From assembly GCA_035548495.1 (NCBI GenBank), contig DASZSV010000084.1, positions 1-64,000 of the forward strand: a DNA stretch of 64,000 nucleotides, given 5' to 3'. The stretch is from CAILZL01 sp035548495. Lineage in GTDB: Bacteria > Pseudomonadota > Gammaproteobacteria > Steroidobacterales > Steroidobacteraceae. The notes under the pieces were generated by a model that was not told the DNA's origin, searched no databases, and was given only the letters and a program-made list of their open reading frames with translations. The translations under genes were made by a program, and so were the position numbers. Of the stretch, positions 9,214 through 16,792 are shown piece after piece. The first letter of the stretch is position 1. Each line of letters starts with the position of its first letter.

Positions 9214-9498
9214 TCATGGCGATTTCATGAAAATTATATTCTTGGGCGACGCGTTGATTGATTCCCAAAACAACACAATGGACAACGTAGCACCAAAGAA
9301 CGGCGCAACAGAAAAGTAGACACCTGTTCTTGTCGTACCCGGCAACCGCAGCATAACCATAATAAGTGCGAGGCTGACACATAGCAAACCAGTTAACCAA
9401 TAGCGCCACACCCATTGTCGACAATGTCGGAATCTTTGCGCCAGTGCCGAATAATGCAAGCGTGATTTCACTACGCCCGCGCACAATCCCTTCAGCAC
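9214..9498 (-). CDS. Possible small two-helix membrane protein
   Basis: A 94-residue frame from a GTG at 9498. It has a basic N-terminus (RLHYSALAQRFRHCRQWVWR) and two plausible membrane segments (YWLTGLLCVSLALIMVML and GVYFSVAPFFGATLSIVLFW). No family is recognised. It follows upstream of the transpeptidase on the same strand. The charge pattern and hydrophobic spacing look protein-like, but codon use is unremarkable and a competing frame (9173-9484) overlaps. Treat as tentative. Confidence 0.35.
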   Translation of the reverse strand: MLKGLCAGVVKSRLHYSALAQRFRHCRQWVWRYWLTGLLCVSLALIMVMLRLPGTTRTGVYFSVAPFFGATLSIVLFWESINASPKNIIFMKSP

Positions 9499-9860
9499 CG
9501 CAACCCGCCGTGCGTCGGAGGGTGCTACTTTACGCGAAAGTACACATATTCATGCGGAAAAATATGCACTTTTCGGCCACCAATGTGCAGAATTGAAAAT
9601 TGATGTTAATTGCCATACCGGTATTGAATCTACCAAACTCGCGCAAAATCCCGGGTCTTGTTGAATTGCGTAACAGCGCGCCGGACCCTGATGAAAAAAA
9701 GTAAACCATGTATCGAGACCTCACATTGGCGCATGCAATATATTCGCTCGAGGACGGGCAGTTACCTATTTGAAGACTGCCGGAAATGATGTAGTTTCCT
9801 TTCTGAGCCTGTCTGCTGTTTTAAATGGCTTGCAAACAAGAACTCCACAGGAGGATACGC
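9499..9860. other. 362-bp spacer, no gene supported
   Basis: AT-richer than its surroundings. Short open frames occur on both strands but none has a ribosome site or recognisable family. Presumably holds the promoter of the lipoprotein gene at 9861. Confidence 0.4.
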
Positions 9861-10385
9861 ATGCGCAATTTCATGATAGTTATTCTATCGATTTCATTGC
9901 TGACCGCTTGCGCTGATTCAACGCAGTTGATGCGTAATGGACAGGAAACCGCAAGGCGTCTTACTTTGAATGATTCTATTTATGTTGCCGTCTCAAAGAA
10001 CGGCAGTTACGGCAACGACATCTATGCATCGTCAGGAATCAACACATCACAGATTATCTACGCCGAGTTTGAAAAGCGATTGCACAATGTCGAAGTCGGT
10101 CATGACTACCAGCCATACAACGATGCCTTAAAGTACGCACAAGGCAACAACTTCACGATGCTTGTTTACCCAACCATTCTGCATTGGGAAGATCGCGCTA
10201 CCGAATGGTCTGGATTACCTGACAGAGTAGAAGTCAAACTAGAATTGGTTGACGCACAAAGTGGCCATCTACTCGACTCAGTTGTCATCAAAGGTAAGAG
10301 TGGCTTGGCAACTTTCGGCGGCGATCATCCACAAGACTTGCTGCCAAAGCCTGTTGAGGAATATGTGGGCTCGTTGTTTAAATGA
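9861..10385 (+). CDS. DUF4823-family lipoprotein
   Basis: About 174 residues. The N-terminus is a lipoprotein signal (MRNFMIVILSISLLTACADS) with lipobox LTAC. The remainder resembles DUF4823 proteins, including the VAVSKNGSYG start of the domain and the YAQGNNFTMLVYPTILHWEDRAT-type core (given here only in part by position, residues about 95-115). Function of the family is unknown; members are membrane-anchored in the periplasm. The ATG at 9861 has GGAGG upstream, better than the in-frame ATG at 9825, and it restores a signal peptide. It stands alone. Confidence 0.75.
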   Translation: MRNFMIVILSISLLTACADSTQLMRNGQETARRLTLNDSIYVAVSKNGSYGNDIYASSGINTSQIIYAEFEKRLHNVEVGHDYQPYNDALKYAQGNNFTMLVYPTILHWEDRATEWSGLPDRVEVKLELVDAQSGHLLDSVVIKGKSGLATFGGDHPQDLLPKPVEEYVGSLFK

Positions 10386-10530
10386 CTGAACGCCTGATTT
10401 CCAACAACCTTCCAAAGTGGGGATGATTCCTTCATATGAGTGATCGCAAAGCGTCGAGAGCGCAGTTAGATCAAGCGGTGCCGTAGCGCAGAAACCGGAG
10501 TGTATGAGGCCGATACATGAAGAGAGTAAG

Positions 10531-10588
10531 CAGTCGCTTCGCGACTTCCCTGACGTCATTTACTTTTTCTTTGCCAATTCAAAGAAAT
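10531..10588 (-). repeat. tRNA-linked repeat, copy a
   Basis: A GC hairpin (AGTCGC-ttc-GCGACT) is followed on the plus strand by TCCCTGACGTCATTTACTTTTTCTTTGCC and a partial CAAAGAAA return arm. It is a decayed member of the family best seen at 10619-10692 and 16619-16697. It lies in the 307-bp spacer after the DUF4823 gene. Confidence 0.6.
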
Positions 10589-10618
10589 GATGGGAAATCC
10601 TGTATCGAAAGAGTGTAA

Positions 10619-10692
10619 GCGCCCGTTAAACGGGCTCCCTGAGATTACTTACTTTTCTTTTCGAATCAAAAGAAAAGTAACAAAAGAAAGAT
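10619..10692 (-). repeat. tRNA-linked repeat, copy b, also a likely tRNA-Glu terminator
   Basis: Directly after the CCA end of tRNA-Glu. Reading away from the tRNA there is ATCTTTCTTTTGTT, then an 11-bp perfect stem (ACTTTTCTTTT at 10651-10661 with AAAAGAAAAGT at 10668-10678), then CTCAGGGAG and a GC stem (GCCCG-ttaaa-CGGGC, 10621-10635). The same order recurs after tRNA-Ala and tRNA-Val. Confidence 0.7.
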
Positions 10693-10768
10693 TGGCGTCC
10701 CCAAGGGGATTCGAACCCCTGTTACTGCCGTGAAAGGGCGGTGTCCTGGGCCTCTAGACGATGGGGAC
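10693..10768 (-). tRNA. tRNA-Glu (anticodon TTC)
   Basis: A 76-nt cloverleaf with encoded CCA. Acceptor stem GTCCCCA pairs with TGGGGAC, discriminator G. The anticodon loop is CTTTCAC inside a CCGCC/GGCAG stem, giving TTC. The T arm is CAGGGGTTCGAATCCCCT. It sits downstream of gltX, which charges it, and after tRNA-Ala. Confidence 0.97.
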
Positions 10769-10879
10769 GCAGTAAACAGTTCCTGCAAATCAGCAGAGCA
10801 CTGCCAGTGCTCTTGAGCTTGACTACTCTCTGGCCACAGTTAGAGCAGGCGCTCGCAAAATACTAACAAAACAGAGATA

Positions 10880-10940
10880 GCACACGCTTCGCGTGCTCCC
10901 TGGATTCCACTACTTCTTTCTTTGCCAAGCCAAAGAATAA
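10880..10940 (-). repeat. tRNA-linked repeat, copy c
   Basis: CACGC-ttc-GCGTG hairpin, then CTCCCTGGATTCCACTACTT and TTTCTTTGCCAAGCCAAAGAA. Lies between the two tRNA genes next to copy d. Confidence 0.55.
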
Positions 10941-10945
10941 GGAGT

Positions 10946-11022
10946 CGGTGCTCGCAGGGCCTCGCTCCCTGACTTTACTTACTTTTCTTTTCCAATCAAA
11001 AGAAAAGTAACAAAAGAAAGAT
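10946..11022 (-). repeat. tRNA-linked repeat, copy d, also a likely tRNA-Ala terminator
   Basis: Immediately after the CCA end of tRNA-Ala. The segment 10974-11022 is nearly identical to 10644-10692 behind tRNA-Glu, including the ACTTTTCTTTT / AAAAGAAAAGT stem. The outer GC stem differs (GGGCCTCGCTCCCTGA). Confidence 0.7.
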
Positions 11023-11098
<76 letters not shown>

Positions 11099-11191
11099 GG
11101 CGCAAGGGCGCGTACTGTATTGAGTCACCCCTGGAGTGTCAAGGCCCAATTTCAACGAAGGGAAAGCGTCAATTTCACACAATCTTGCTGA

Positions 11192-12607
11192 TTATTGACC
11201 TGCAACATGGCGCTGTGCTTTTTGCAGGCGCGCCACCGTGCGGCTTTTGCCGATAATGGCCAGTGTTGCGTCAATCGGCGGAGAAACCGCGCCGCCGCAC
11301 ACCGCGACTCGCAGCGGTTGTGCCACCTTGCCCAAGCCGGTATTGAACTGCGCCGCTACTGCGTTGATCACCTCGTGGATGGCTGACGCCTGCCATTCAT
11401 CAAGGTTCTGCAATGCGGTTTCCAATGCAGCAAGAATGGGCTGCGCTTCCGCTGTCAAATTTTTCTTGGCCGCTTTCTCGTCGTAACTGTCGAAATCCCT
11501 GACAAAGAACACGCTGTTCTGCGCCATCTCCTTCAATGTTTTTGCACGCTCACGCTGCGCATTGGCGATGGCTTCAAGCAATGACTGATCATCAACATCA
11601 ATACCTCGCCGCGAAAACTGATCACGCAATCCATGCGCCAGTGCAGATGCTGATGCCTTCATGATGTGTTGCTGGTTCAGCCACAGCAATTTCTCGGGAT
11701 TAAAAGCGGATGCAGACTTGTTGACATTGTTGATGTCAAACAGCGCAATCATTTCATCCATGGTGAACACTTCCTGATCGCCGTGCGACCAGCCCAGGCG
11801 CACCAGATAATTCAACAATGCTTCGGGCAGATACCCTTCTTCCTGATATTGCAAGACACTCACTGCACCATGACGCTTGGATAATTTCGCACCATCAGCA
11901 CCGAGAATCATGGGCACATGCGCATACACCGGCGGCGTGGCGCTCAGCGCCATCAGCATGTTGATCTGTCGCGGTGTGTTGTTGAGATGATCATCACCAC
12001 GCACCACATGCGTGATGCCCATGTCCCAGTCATCAACCACCACACAAAAATTGTAGGTAGGCGTGCCATCGGAACGCGCAATGATCAGATCATCCAGTTC
12101 GGCATTCTCGAACACCACCTTGCCGTGAATGACATCATTCACCACCACCACACCATCCAGTGGATTCTTGAAACGGATCACCGGTTCGACACCTTCGCGC
12201 ACATCGGTGCGATTGCGCCAGGTGCCGTCATAACGCGGCTTCTGTTTCGCCGCCATCTGTCGGGCGCGCATTTCTTCCAGTTCTTCTTTCGTGCAATAGC
12301 AACGATACGCCTTGCCTTCGCGCAGGAACTGCTGAATCACTTCTTTATAACGATCCATGCGCTGTGTCTGGTAGAACGGCCCTTCGTCCTCATTCAATCC
12401 CAGCCACTTCATGCCATCAAGAATGACCTGCGTTGCTTCATCGGTGGAACGTTCGCGATCAGTATCTTCAATGCGCAGCACGAAACTGCCCTGGTGATGC
12501 CGCGCATACAGCCACGAGAACAACGCAGTGCGCACACCACCGATGTGCAACATGCCGGTGGGACTGGGCGCAAAACGGGTACGAACAGGTCGGGTTGATT
12601 CATTCAT
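11192..12607 (-). CDS. gltX: Glutamyl-tRNA synthetase
   Basis: A 471-residue class I aminoacyl-tRNA synthetase charging tRNA-Glu. The HIGH-type motif is in RFAPSPTGMLHIGG near residue 20 and the KMSKS-type motif is GAKLSKRHGA near residue 240. Length and the C-terminal helical anticodon-binding part fit the bacterial enzyme. The start at 12607 (MNESTRPVRTRF) is chosen because the upstream in-frame extension (to 12712) lacks homology. The tRNA-Ala and tRNA-Glu genes follow on the same strand, a layout I recall from other gammaproteobacteria such as Pseudomonas. An AbrB/Doc pair is divergent upstream. Confidence 0.97.
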   Translation of the reverse strand: MNESTRPVRTRFAPSPTGMLHIGGVRTALFSWLYARHHQGSFVLRIEDTDRERSTDEATQVILDGMKWLGLNEDEGPFYQTQRMDRYKEVIQQFLREGKAYRCYCTKEELEEMRARQMAAKQKPRYDGTWRNRTDVREGVEPVIRFKNPLDGVVVVNDVIHGKVVFENAELDDLIIARSDGTPTYNFCVVVDDWDMGITHVVRGDDHLNNTPRQINMLMALSATPPVYAHVPMILGADGAKLSKRHGAVSVLQYQEEGYLPEALLNYLVRLGWSHGDQEVFTMDEMIALFDINNVNKSASAFNPEKLLWLNQQHIMKASASALAHGLRDQFSRRGIDVDDQSLLEAIANAQRERAKTLKEMAQNSVFFVRDFDSYDEKAAKKNLTAEAQPILAALETALQNLDEWQASAIHEVINAVAAQFNTGLGKVAQPLRVAVCGGAVSPPIDATLAIIGKSRTVARLQKAQRHVAGQ

Positions 12608-12789
12608 AAGGGCGCGGATTGTACAGAAGCACAGCAGATGACCGAAACATATATAAGCGCGTGATCTGGCAAAACTGGAATCGGCCGGACAGAACCGTGA
12701 GATTACTGCCAACTCTCAATTCGGAACATTGCCGGAATGCCAAACAGCGATTATTATAAATATATGTATACCCACTGAGGTGTAATTTT

Positions 12790-13017
12790 GTGGCCACCAC
12801 CCTCAAGTTGACCGCCGTCGGCACTTCAACTGGCGTCGTAATACCCAAGGAAATGCTGAACCGCATGAAAGTCGAACGCGGCGATACCCTGCATGTCAGT
12901 GAGACACCGGAGGGATATTTGCTCACTCCTTACGATCCATCCATTGCTTCGCAAGTGGAGGCCGGCCGTGAATTCATGAAACACTACCGCGACACTTTCA
13001 AAGAACTGGCCAAGTGA
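12790..13017 (+). CDS. AbrB/MazE-type antitoxin
   Basis: A 75-residue protein with a SpoVT/AbrB swapped-hairpin domain: KLTAVGTSTGVVIPKEMLNR followed by VERGDTLHVSETPEGYLLTP. The C-terminal helix (residues 50-75) would be the toxin-binding part. It starts at a GTG, nine bases after GAGGTG. An AT-rich stretch with GTATAC (12750-12770) is upstream and probably carries the promoter and operator. The toxin gene starts 10 bp later. The product should repress the operon and neutralise Doc. Confidence 0.85.
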   Translation: MATTLKLTAVGTSTGVVIPKEMLNRMKVERGDTLHVSETPEGYLLTPYDPSIASQVEAGREFMKHYRDTFKELAK

Positions 13018-13027
13018 AAATGACCCC

Positions 13028-13420
13028 GTGAAGCGCGAACCCAACTGGATAGACAAGCAGGCCTTGTTGCTGCTGCATGATGAAAGCCTGTCATTGTTTG
13101 GCGGCGCCCGCGGCATGAGGGATGAAGGCCTGCTCGATTCTGCGCTGTCACGTCCGGTAAACAAATTTCTCTATGAATCTGTCAGTGATCTTGCTGAACC
13201 CGCAGCAGCTTACGCGTATGGCATCATCAAGAACCACGCCTTTATTGACGGCAACAAACGTGCGGCTTTTCTTTCCCTGGGATTATTTCTTGCAATTAAC
13301 GGAAAACGCCTGCGCGCCAAGCCACTCGATGCCATTCATGCCATTCTTGGTCTTGCCGCAGGCGAACTGGAGGAAGCTGAACTTGCCAAGTGGATTCAAT
13401 TGCACATGAAGAATCGTTGA
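13028..13420 (+). CDS. doc: Doc-type toxin (Fic/Doc family)
   Basis: A 130-residue death-on-curing protein. The active loop is HAFIDGNKRAAF near residue 74, matching the Doc consensus HxFx(D/N)xNKR in which the second Gly of true Fic AMPylases is replaced by Lys. Doc toxins phosphorylate EF-Tu and stop translation. The start is a GTG 10 bp after the antitoxin stop. It forms a type II toxin-antitoxin operon with the AbrB-like gene; AbrB-type antitoxins with Doc toxins are a known pairing. Confidence 0.9.
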   Translation: MKREPNWIDKQALLLLHDESLSLFGGARGMRDEGLLDSALSRPVNKFLYESVSDLAEPAAAYAYGIIKNHAFIDGNKRAAFLSLGLFLAINGKRLRAKPLDAIHAILGLAAGELEEAELAKWIQLHMKNR

Positions 13421-13427
13421 TAAAGAA

Positions 13428-13456
13428 AACCACGCAGGTTTCACACCTGCGTGGTT
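13428..13456. terminator. Bidirectional hairpin between doc and the GH3 gene
   Basis: A perfect 12-bp stem (AACCACGCAGGT with ACCTGCGTGGTT) and a 5-nt loop. On the minus strand it is followed by TTCTTTA, so it most clearly terminates the GH3 gene that stops at 13479. It also lies 8 bp after the doc stop. Confidence 0.8.
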
Positions 13457-13478
13457 GCATCATCAAGCCATGCCCGAA

Positions 13479-16184
13479 TTAATCCGCCAACGTTGCCGCA
13501 GTGGTGACCTTGAACGCGACGTGCTGACCCGGGGTACCCACATCAGCGTGCGCAAGTGGCTGACCACCACCGATCCAGACATCCACATTACCCGGCACAA
13601 TCTGATGCTTGCCGGCGTCGTCCACCACACTGAGCGCGCGATCGCGCAATACAAATTCCACAGTGCGTTTTTCGCCCTTGTTGAGATGCACACGCTGAAA
13701 ACCTTCAAGCGAACGGAGTGGCGCACCTTTCACACCGGGATGATCCACATACAGTTGCACCACTTCATCACCATCCATTGATCCACTATTGGTTACGTCA
13801 ACAGACACTTTCACTTCACCATTCGCAGCGATGCTGTCGTTACTGACCCGCGCATTGCTGTATGCAAAGGTGGTGTAACTCAAACCATAACCGAAGGGAT
13901 ACAACGGTTGGCCATTGAAGTAACGATAAGTGCGATTGCTCATGGAATAATCATTGAATGCAGGCAGTTGATCCACTGACTTGTAGAACGTCACTGGCAA
14001 GCGGCCTGCAGGACTGAAATCACCTGCCAGCAATTGCGCCACTGCCGTGCCGCCCTCGCCACCCGGATACCATGCATCGACAATTGCAGGCACATGTTGA
14101 TCCGCCCAGTTGATGCCCAGCGCACTGCCATTCATCAACACCAGCACTACCGGCTTGCCGGTTGCGCTGATACGTTCCAGCAGTTGCTGTTGCGGCGCAG
14201 GCAGGGCAATGCTGGTGCGATCACCGCCGGAGAATCCTTCGGCATGCACTTTCATCTCTTCGCCTTCAACACGCGGTGAAAGACCCGCGACAAATATCAC
14301 CACATCGGCACTACGTGCCGCAGCCACGGCATCTTCACCGTGTTGCGAAGGCAGATTCCACAACAGACGCCCTTCACTGTTTGGTCCGATCTGGAAGTAT
14401 TCAATCCTGATGGAATAGGTGTGGCCTTTTTCCAGCTGCATTGCCGTGGTTTGCGTTCCCACCGTGTCGTGGAACACCCAGTCATCCGCAACTTGTTTGC
14501 CATCAACCCACACGCGGAAACCACCCTGACCGAGAAAGCCCAGTTGATACTCACCGCTTTCAGGTGCTTTCAACAGGCCCGTCCAGCGCACAAGGTAATC
14601 CTGCTTCAGTGGCGTTGGCGCGAGATGTCTGTCATTCGCACCATAGGTGAAATCAACTTCACGTTCATTGCGGACAAGGGCAGCAACATCATCCACCTTC
14701 ATATTGATCGCGCCAAAGACACCACCATCTGTCTTGACGTTGAAGTATTCCGCTTTCAATCCTGCGGTTTTGCACGCTTGATCCACACACAACGCGCTGG
14801 GCGGCACGGTGGACAACACCGGCCCGACCAGTCCCGTGCCTTCCACATAAGTGACTCTGGAATTTTTGAATCGCTTGCGAATGCCATCCAGCACGGTAAC
14901 CGGATGCGATGGCGTGCCATTGTAGTTGCCCAGCAATGCGCTGATATTGGTTGCGTTGGGGCCAATAACGGCAATACGCGCAGGTGCCTTTTTCAGCGGC
15001 AGCAGATGACCTTCATTCCTGAGCAGCACCATGGATTCCTGCGCCATGCGCAATGCCACTGCATGATGCGCCGGCGTATCGTTGTCCGTTGCCTTGATCG
15101 TTGCATAAGGATCATGACCGGGCGGATCAAACATGCCGAGACGAATGCGTGCCGCAAACAGACGTTGCAATGCACGGTCAATCACTGATTCCGGCAACAG
15201 GCCACGCTTCACTGCTTCGATAATGCCATCCACTTCGGTACTCATGTTGTTGCGATAATCACCGCAGATCAAATCCATGCCTGCACGAAAACTGATCGCC
15301 ACACCGGTCGCGGCGTCCGGTGCAAAATGATGTGCATCAGCGCGAAACACATTGGCGGCCGCACCGCAATCAGAAACCACATATCCGTCAAAGCCCCAGC
15401 TTTTGCGCAGATACTGATTCATCAATTTGTCGTTGGCACAACCCGGTATGCCGTCAATCGAGTTGTATGAACACATGACGGATTGCACATGACCTTCAAT
15501 CACTGTGGCGCGGAATGCCGGAAGATAAGTGTCATTCAGATCATGCGGTGAGACGAATACATCCTCCTTGTGACGATTGGATTCAGGTCCGCTGTGCACG
15601 GCGTAATGCTTGGACGTGGCAATGGTCTTGAAATAGTTTGCATCATTGCCCTGCAATCCCCTGATGAAGGCAACACCCATGCGCGAAGTGAGATAGGGAT
15701 CCTCACCGTAGGTTTCCTGACCACGACCCCAGCGCGGATCGCGAAAAATATTGATGTTCGGTGACCACACGGTAAGACCACGATACCACTCCGATCCACC
15801 ATCAGGATGCAGACTCGCCACATACTTGGCACGGAATTCGGTACCGATGATATCGGCGGATTCGTGCAACAAACCGGTATCCCAGCTTGCAGCCATGCCA
15901 ATGGCCTGCGGAAACACCGTGGCAATGCCGGCACGCGCCACACCATGCAAACCTTCGCTCCACCAGTTGTATGCAGGAATGCCCAGACGCGGAATGGCCG
16001 GCGCGTCGTTGCCAAGCTGTTGTGCTTTTTCCTTGAGTGTCATGTGCGCAACAATATCGGCCGCACGTTGTTCAACAGAAAGAGAAGGATTGCGCAACGC
16101 CGGCGATTCTGCGTCAGATGCATATGCGCTCAGCCACGGTGCTGCAACAGCAGCCAGAATCACGATGAGATGTTTTGTCATCAT
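13479..16184 (-). CDS. Secreted GH3 beta-glycosidase with PA14 insert (beta-xylosidase/glucosidase type)
   Basis: A 901-residue exported enzyme (signal peptide ending near SAYASDA). The GH3 N-terminal barrel has YNWWSEGLHGVAR, DPRWGRGQETYGEDP and KHYAVHSGPE; the nucleophile is the Asp of GFDGYVVSDCGA. A PA14 domain interrupts the C-terminal part at about residues 470-600 (from GLKAEYFN to the EGRLLWNLP region). The general acid region and a fibronectin-III-like tail follow (PFGYGLSYTTFAYSN onward). The WWSE-LHGV pattern is typical of xylosidase/arabinosidase-like GH3 members. It probably trims xylo-oligosaccharides in the periplasm, complementing the CE15 and CE1 esterases elsewhere in the window. 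Confidence 0.92.
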   Translation of the reverse strand: MMTKHLIVILAAVAAPWLSAYASDAESPALRNPSLSVEQRAADIVAHMTLKEKAQQLGNDAPAIPRLGIPAYNWWSEGLHGVARAGIATVFPQAIGMAASWDTGLLHESADIIGTEFRAKYVASLHPDGGSEWYRGLTVWSPNINIFRDPRWGRGQETYGEDPYLTSRMGVAFIRGLQGNDANYFKTIATSKHYAVHSGPESNRHKEDVFVSPHDLNDTYLPAFRATVIEGHVQSVMCSYNSIDGIPGCANDKLMNQYLRKSWGFDGYVVSDCGAAANVFRADAHHFAPDAATGVAISFRAGMDLICGDYRNNMSTEVDGIIEAVKRGLLPESVIDRALQRLFAARIRLGMFDPPGHDPYATIKATDNDTPAHHAVALRMAQESMVLLRNEGHLLPLKKAPARIAVIGPNATNISALLGNYNGTPSHPVTVLDGIRKRFKNSRVTYVEGTGLVGPVLSTVPPSALCVDQACKTAGLKAEYFNVKTDGGVFGAINMKVDDVAALVRNEREVDFTYGANDRHLAPTPLKQDYLVRWTGLLKAPESGEYQLGFLGQGGFRVWVDGKQVADDWVFHDTVGTQTTAMQLEKGHTYSIRIEYFQIGPNSEGRLLWNLPSQHGEDAVAAARSADVVIFVAGLSPRVEGEEMKVHAEGFSGGDRTSIALPAPQQQLLERISATGKPVVLVLMNGSALGINWADQHVPAIVDAWYPGGEGGTAVAQLLAGDFSPAGRLPVTFYKSVDQLPAFNDYSMSNRTYRYFNGQPLYPFGYGLSYTTFAYSNARVSNDSIAANGEVKVSVDVTNSGSMDGDEVVQLYVDHPGVKGAPLRSLEGFQRVHLNKGEKRTVEFVLRDRALSVVDDAGKHQIVPGNVDVWIGGGQPLAHADVGTPGQHVAFKVTTAATLAD

Positions 16185-16618
16185 TCGCCCCTGTGTAATT
16201 TATCAAGTTGTTAGGAAAAAGCTCTCCGGCCTTTTTGTTGCTTCGCGAAGGATGTAACTTTGGCTCGCTGTCAGGATCATGAACCTGAAGGCCTCTGATT
16301 CCGGACAGCCCATCAATCGCATGAGTAATATAACGCATTGTTCTCCCGGAAGATGCGCATTACGCAAGATCGGGAGACGAAGCGGGTCATATTGAAATTG
16401 TAAGACAAAATTACGGCGACGGGCGCGGACATCTTTATTGCCGTTCAACCTGAACCCGCCGAAGGATTCCCCGAAATAATGAGTAGTTCCACAGGCGCAT
16501 CACGAACGGAATCAGATGTACTTCATTGCCGCGTTGACAGCGTAATGCAGTGGCCTCGCGCAATGACTGCGGAGAGAAGAGAAGAGCAAGTCGGGAACCC
16601 AAATTAGAAGTAGGGTTG
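16185..16618. other. 434-bp spacer, no gene supported
   Basis: Upstream region of the GH3 gene, whose ATG follows CAGGGGCGA on the minus strand. A minus-strand open frame at 16203-16448 exists but has no family signal and spans the expected promoter. Confidence 0.4.
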
Positions 16619-16697
16619 GCGCCCGCTGCGCGGGCTCCCTGATGTCATTTACTTTTTCTTTGCCAATCCAAAGAAAAAGTAAAACAAAAAGAAAGAT
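16619..16697 (-). repeat. tRNA-linked repeat, copy e, behind tRNA-Val
   Basis: Starts at the CCA end of tRNA-Val. Contains a 12-bp perfect stem (ACTTTTTCTTTG at 16651-16662 with CAAAGAAAAAGT at 16669-16680) and a GC stem (GCCCG-ctgcg-CGGGC, 16621-16635) joined by CTCCCTGATGTCATTT. The order matches the copies behind tRNA-Glu and tRNA-Ala about 6 kb away. Confidence 0.7.
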
Positions 16698-16772
16698 TGG
16701 TGGGCGGTACTGGGATCGAACCAGTGGCCCCTGCCGTGTGAAAGCAGTGCTCTACCGCTGAGCTAACCGCCC
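16698..16772 (-). tRNA. tRNA-Val (anticodon CAC)
   Basis: A 75-nt cloverleaf with encoded CCA. Acceptor GGGCGGT pairs with ACCGCCC, discriminator A. The anticodon arm CTGCT-TTCACAC-GGCAG reads CAC, for GTG codons. T arm CACTGGTTCGATCCCAGT. Lies 20 bp after the histidine kinase stop. Confidence 0.95.
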
Positions 16773-16792
16773 AAATCAGAAAGACGCGTAGT

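Noticed and set aside
9173..9484. 103-residue minus-strand frame
   Set aside because: Competes with the 9214-9498 frame, which has cleaner membrane segments; I list only the latter, with low confidence.
14340..15188. 282-residue plus-strand frame inside the GH3 gene
   Set aside because: Antisense shadow of GH3; low-complexity His/Cys content and no start signal.
16203..16448. 81-residue frame upstream of GH3
   Set aside because: No family signal and overlaps the probable promoter.
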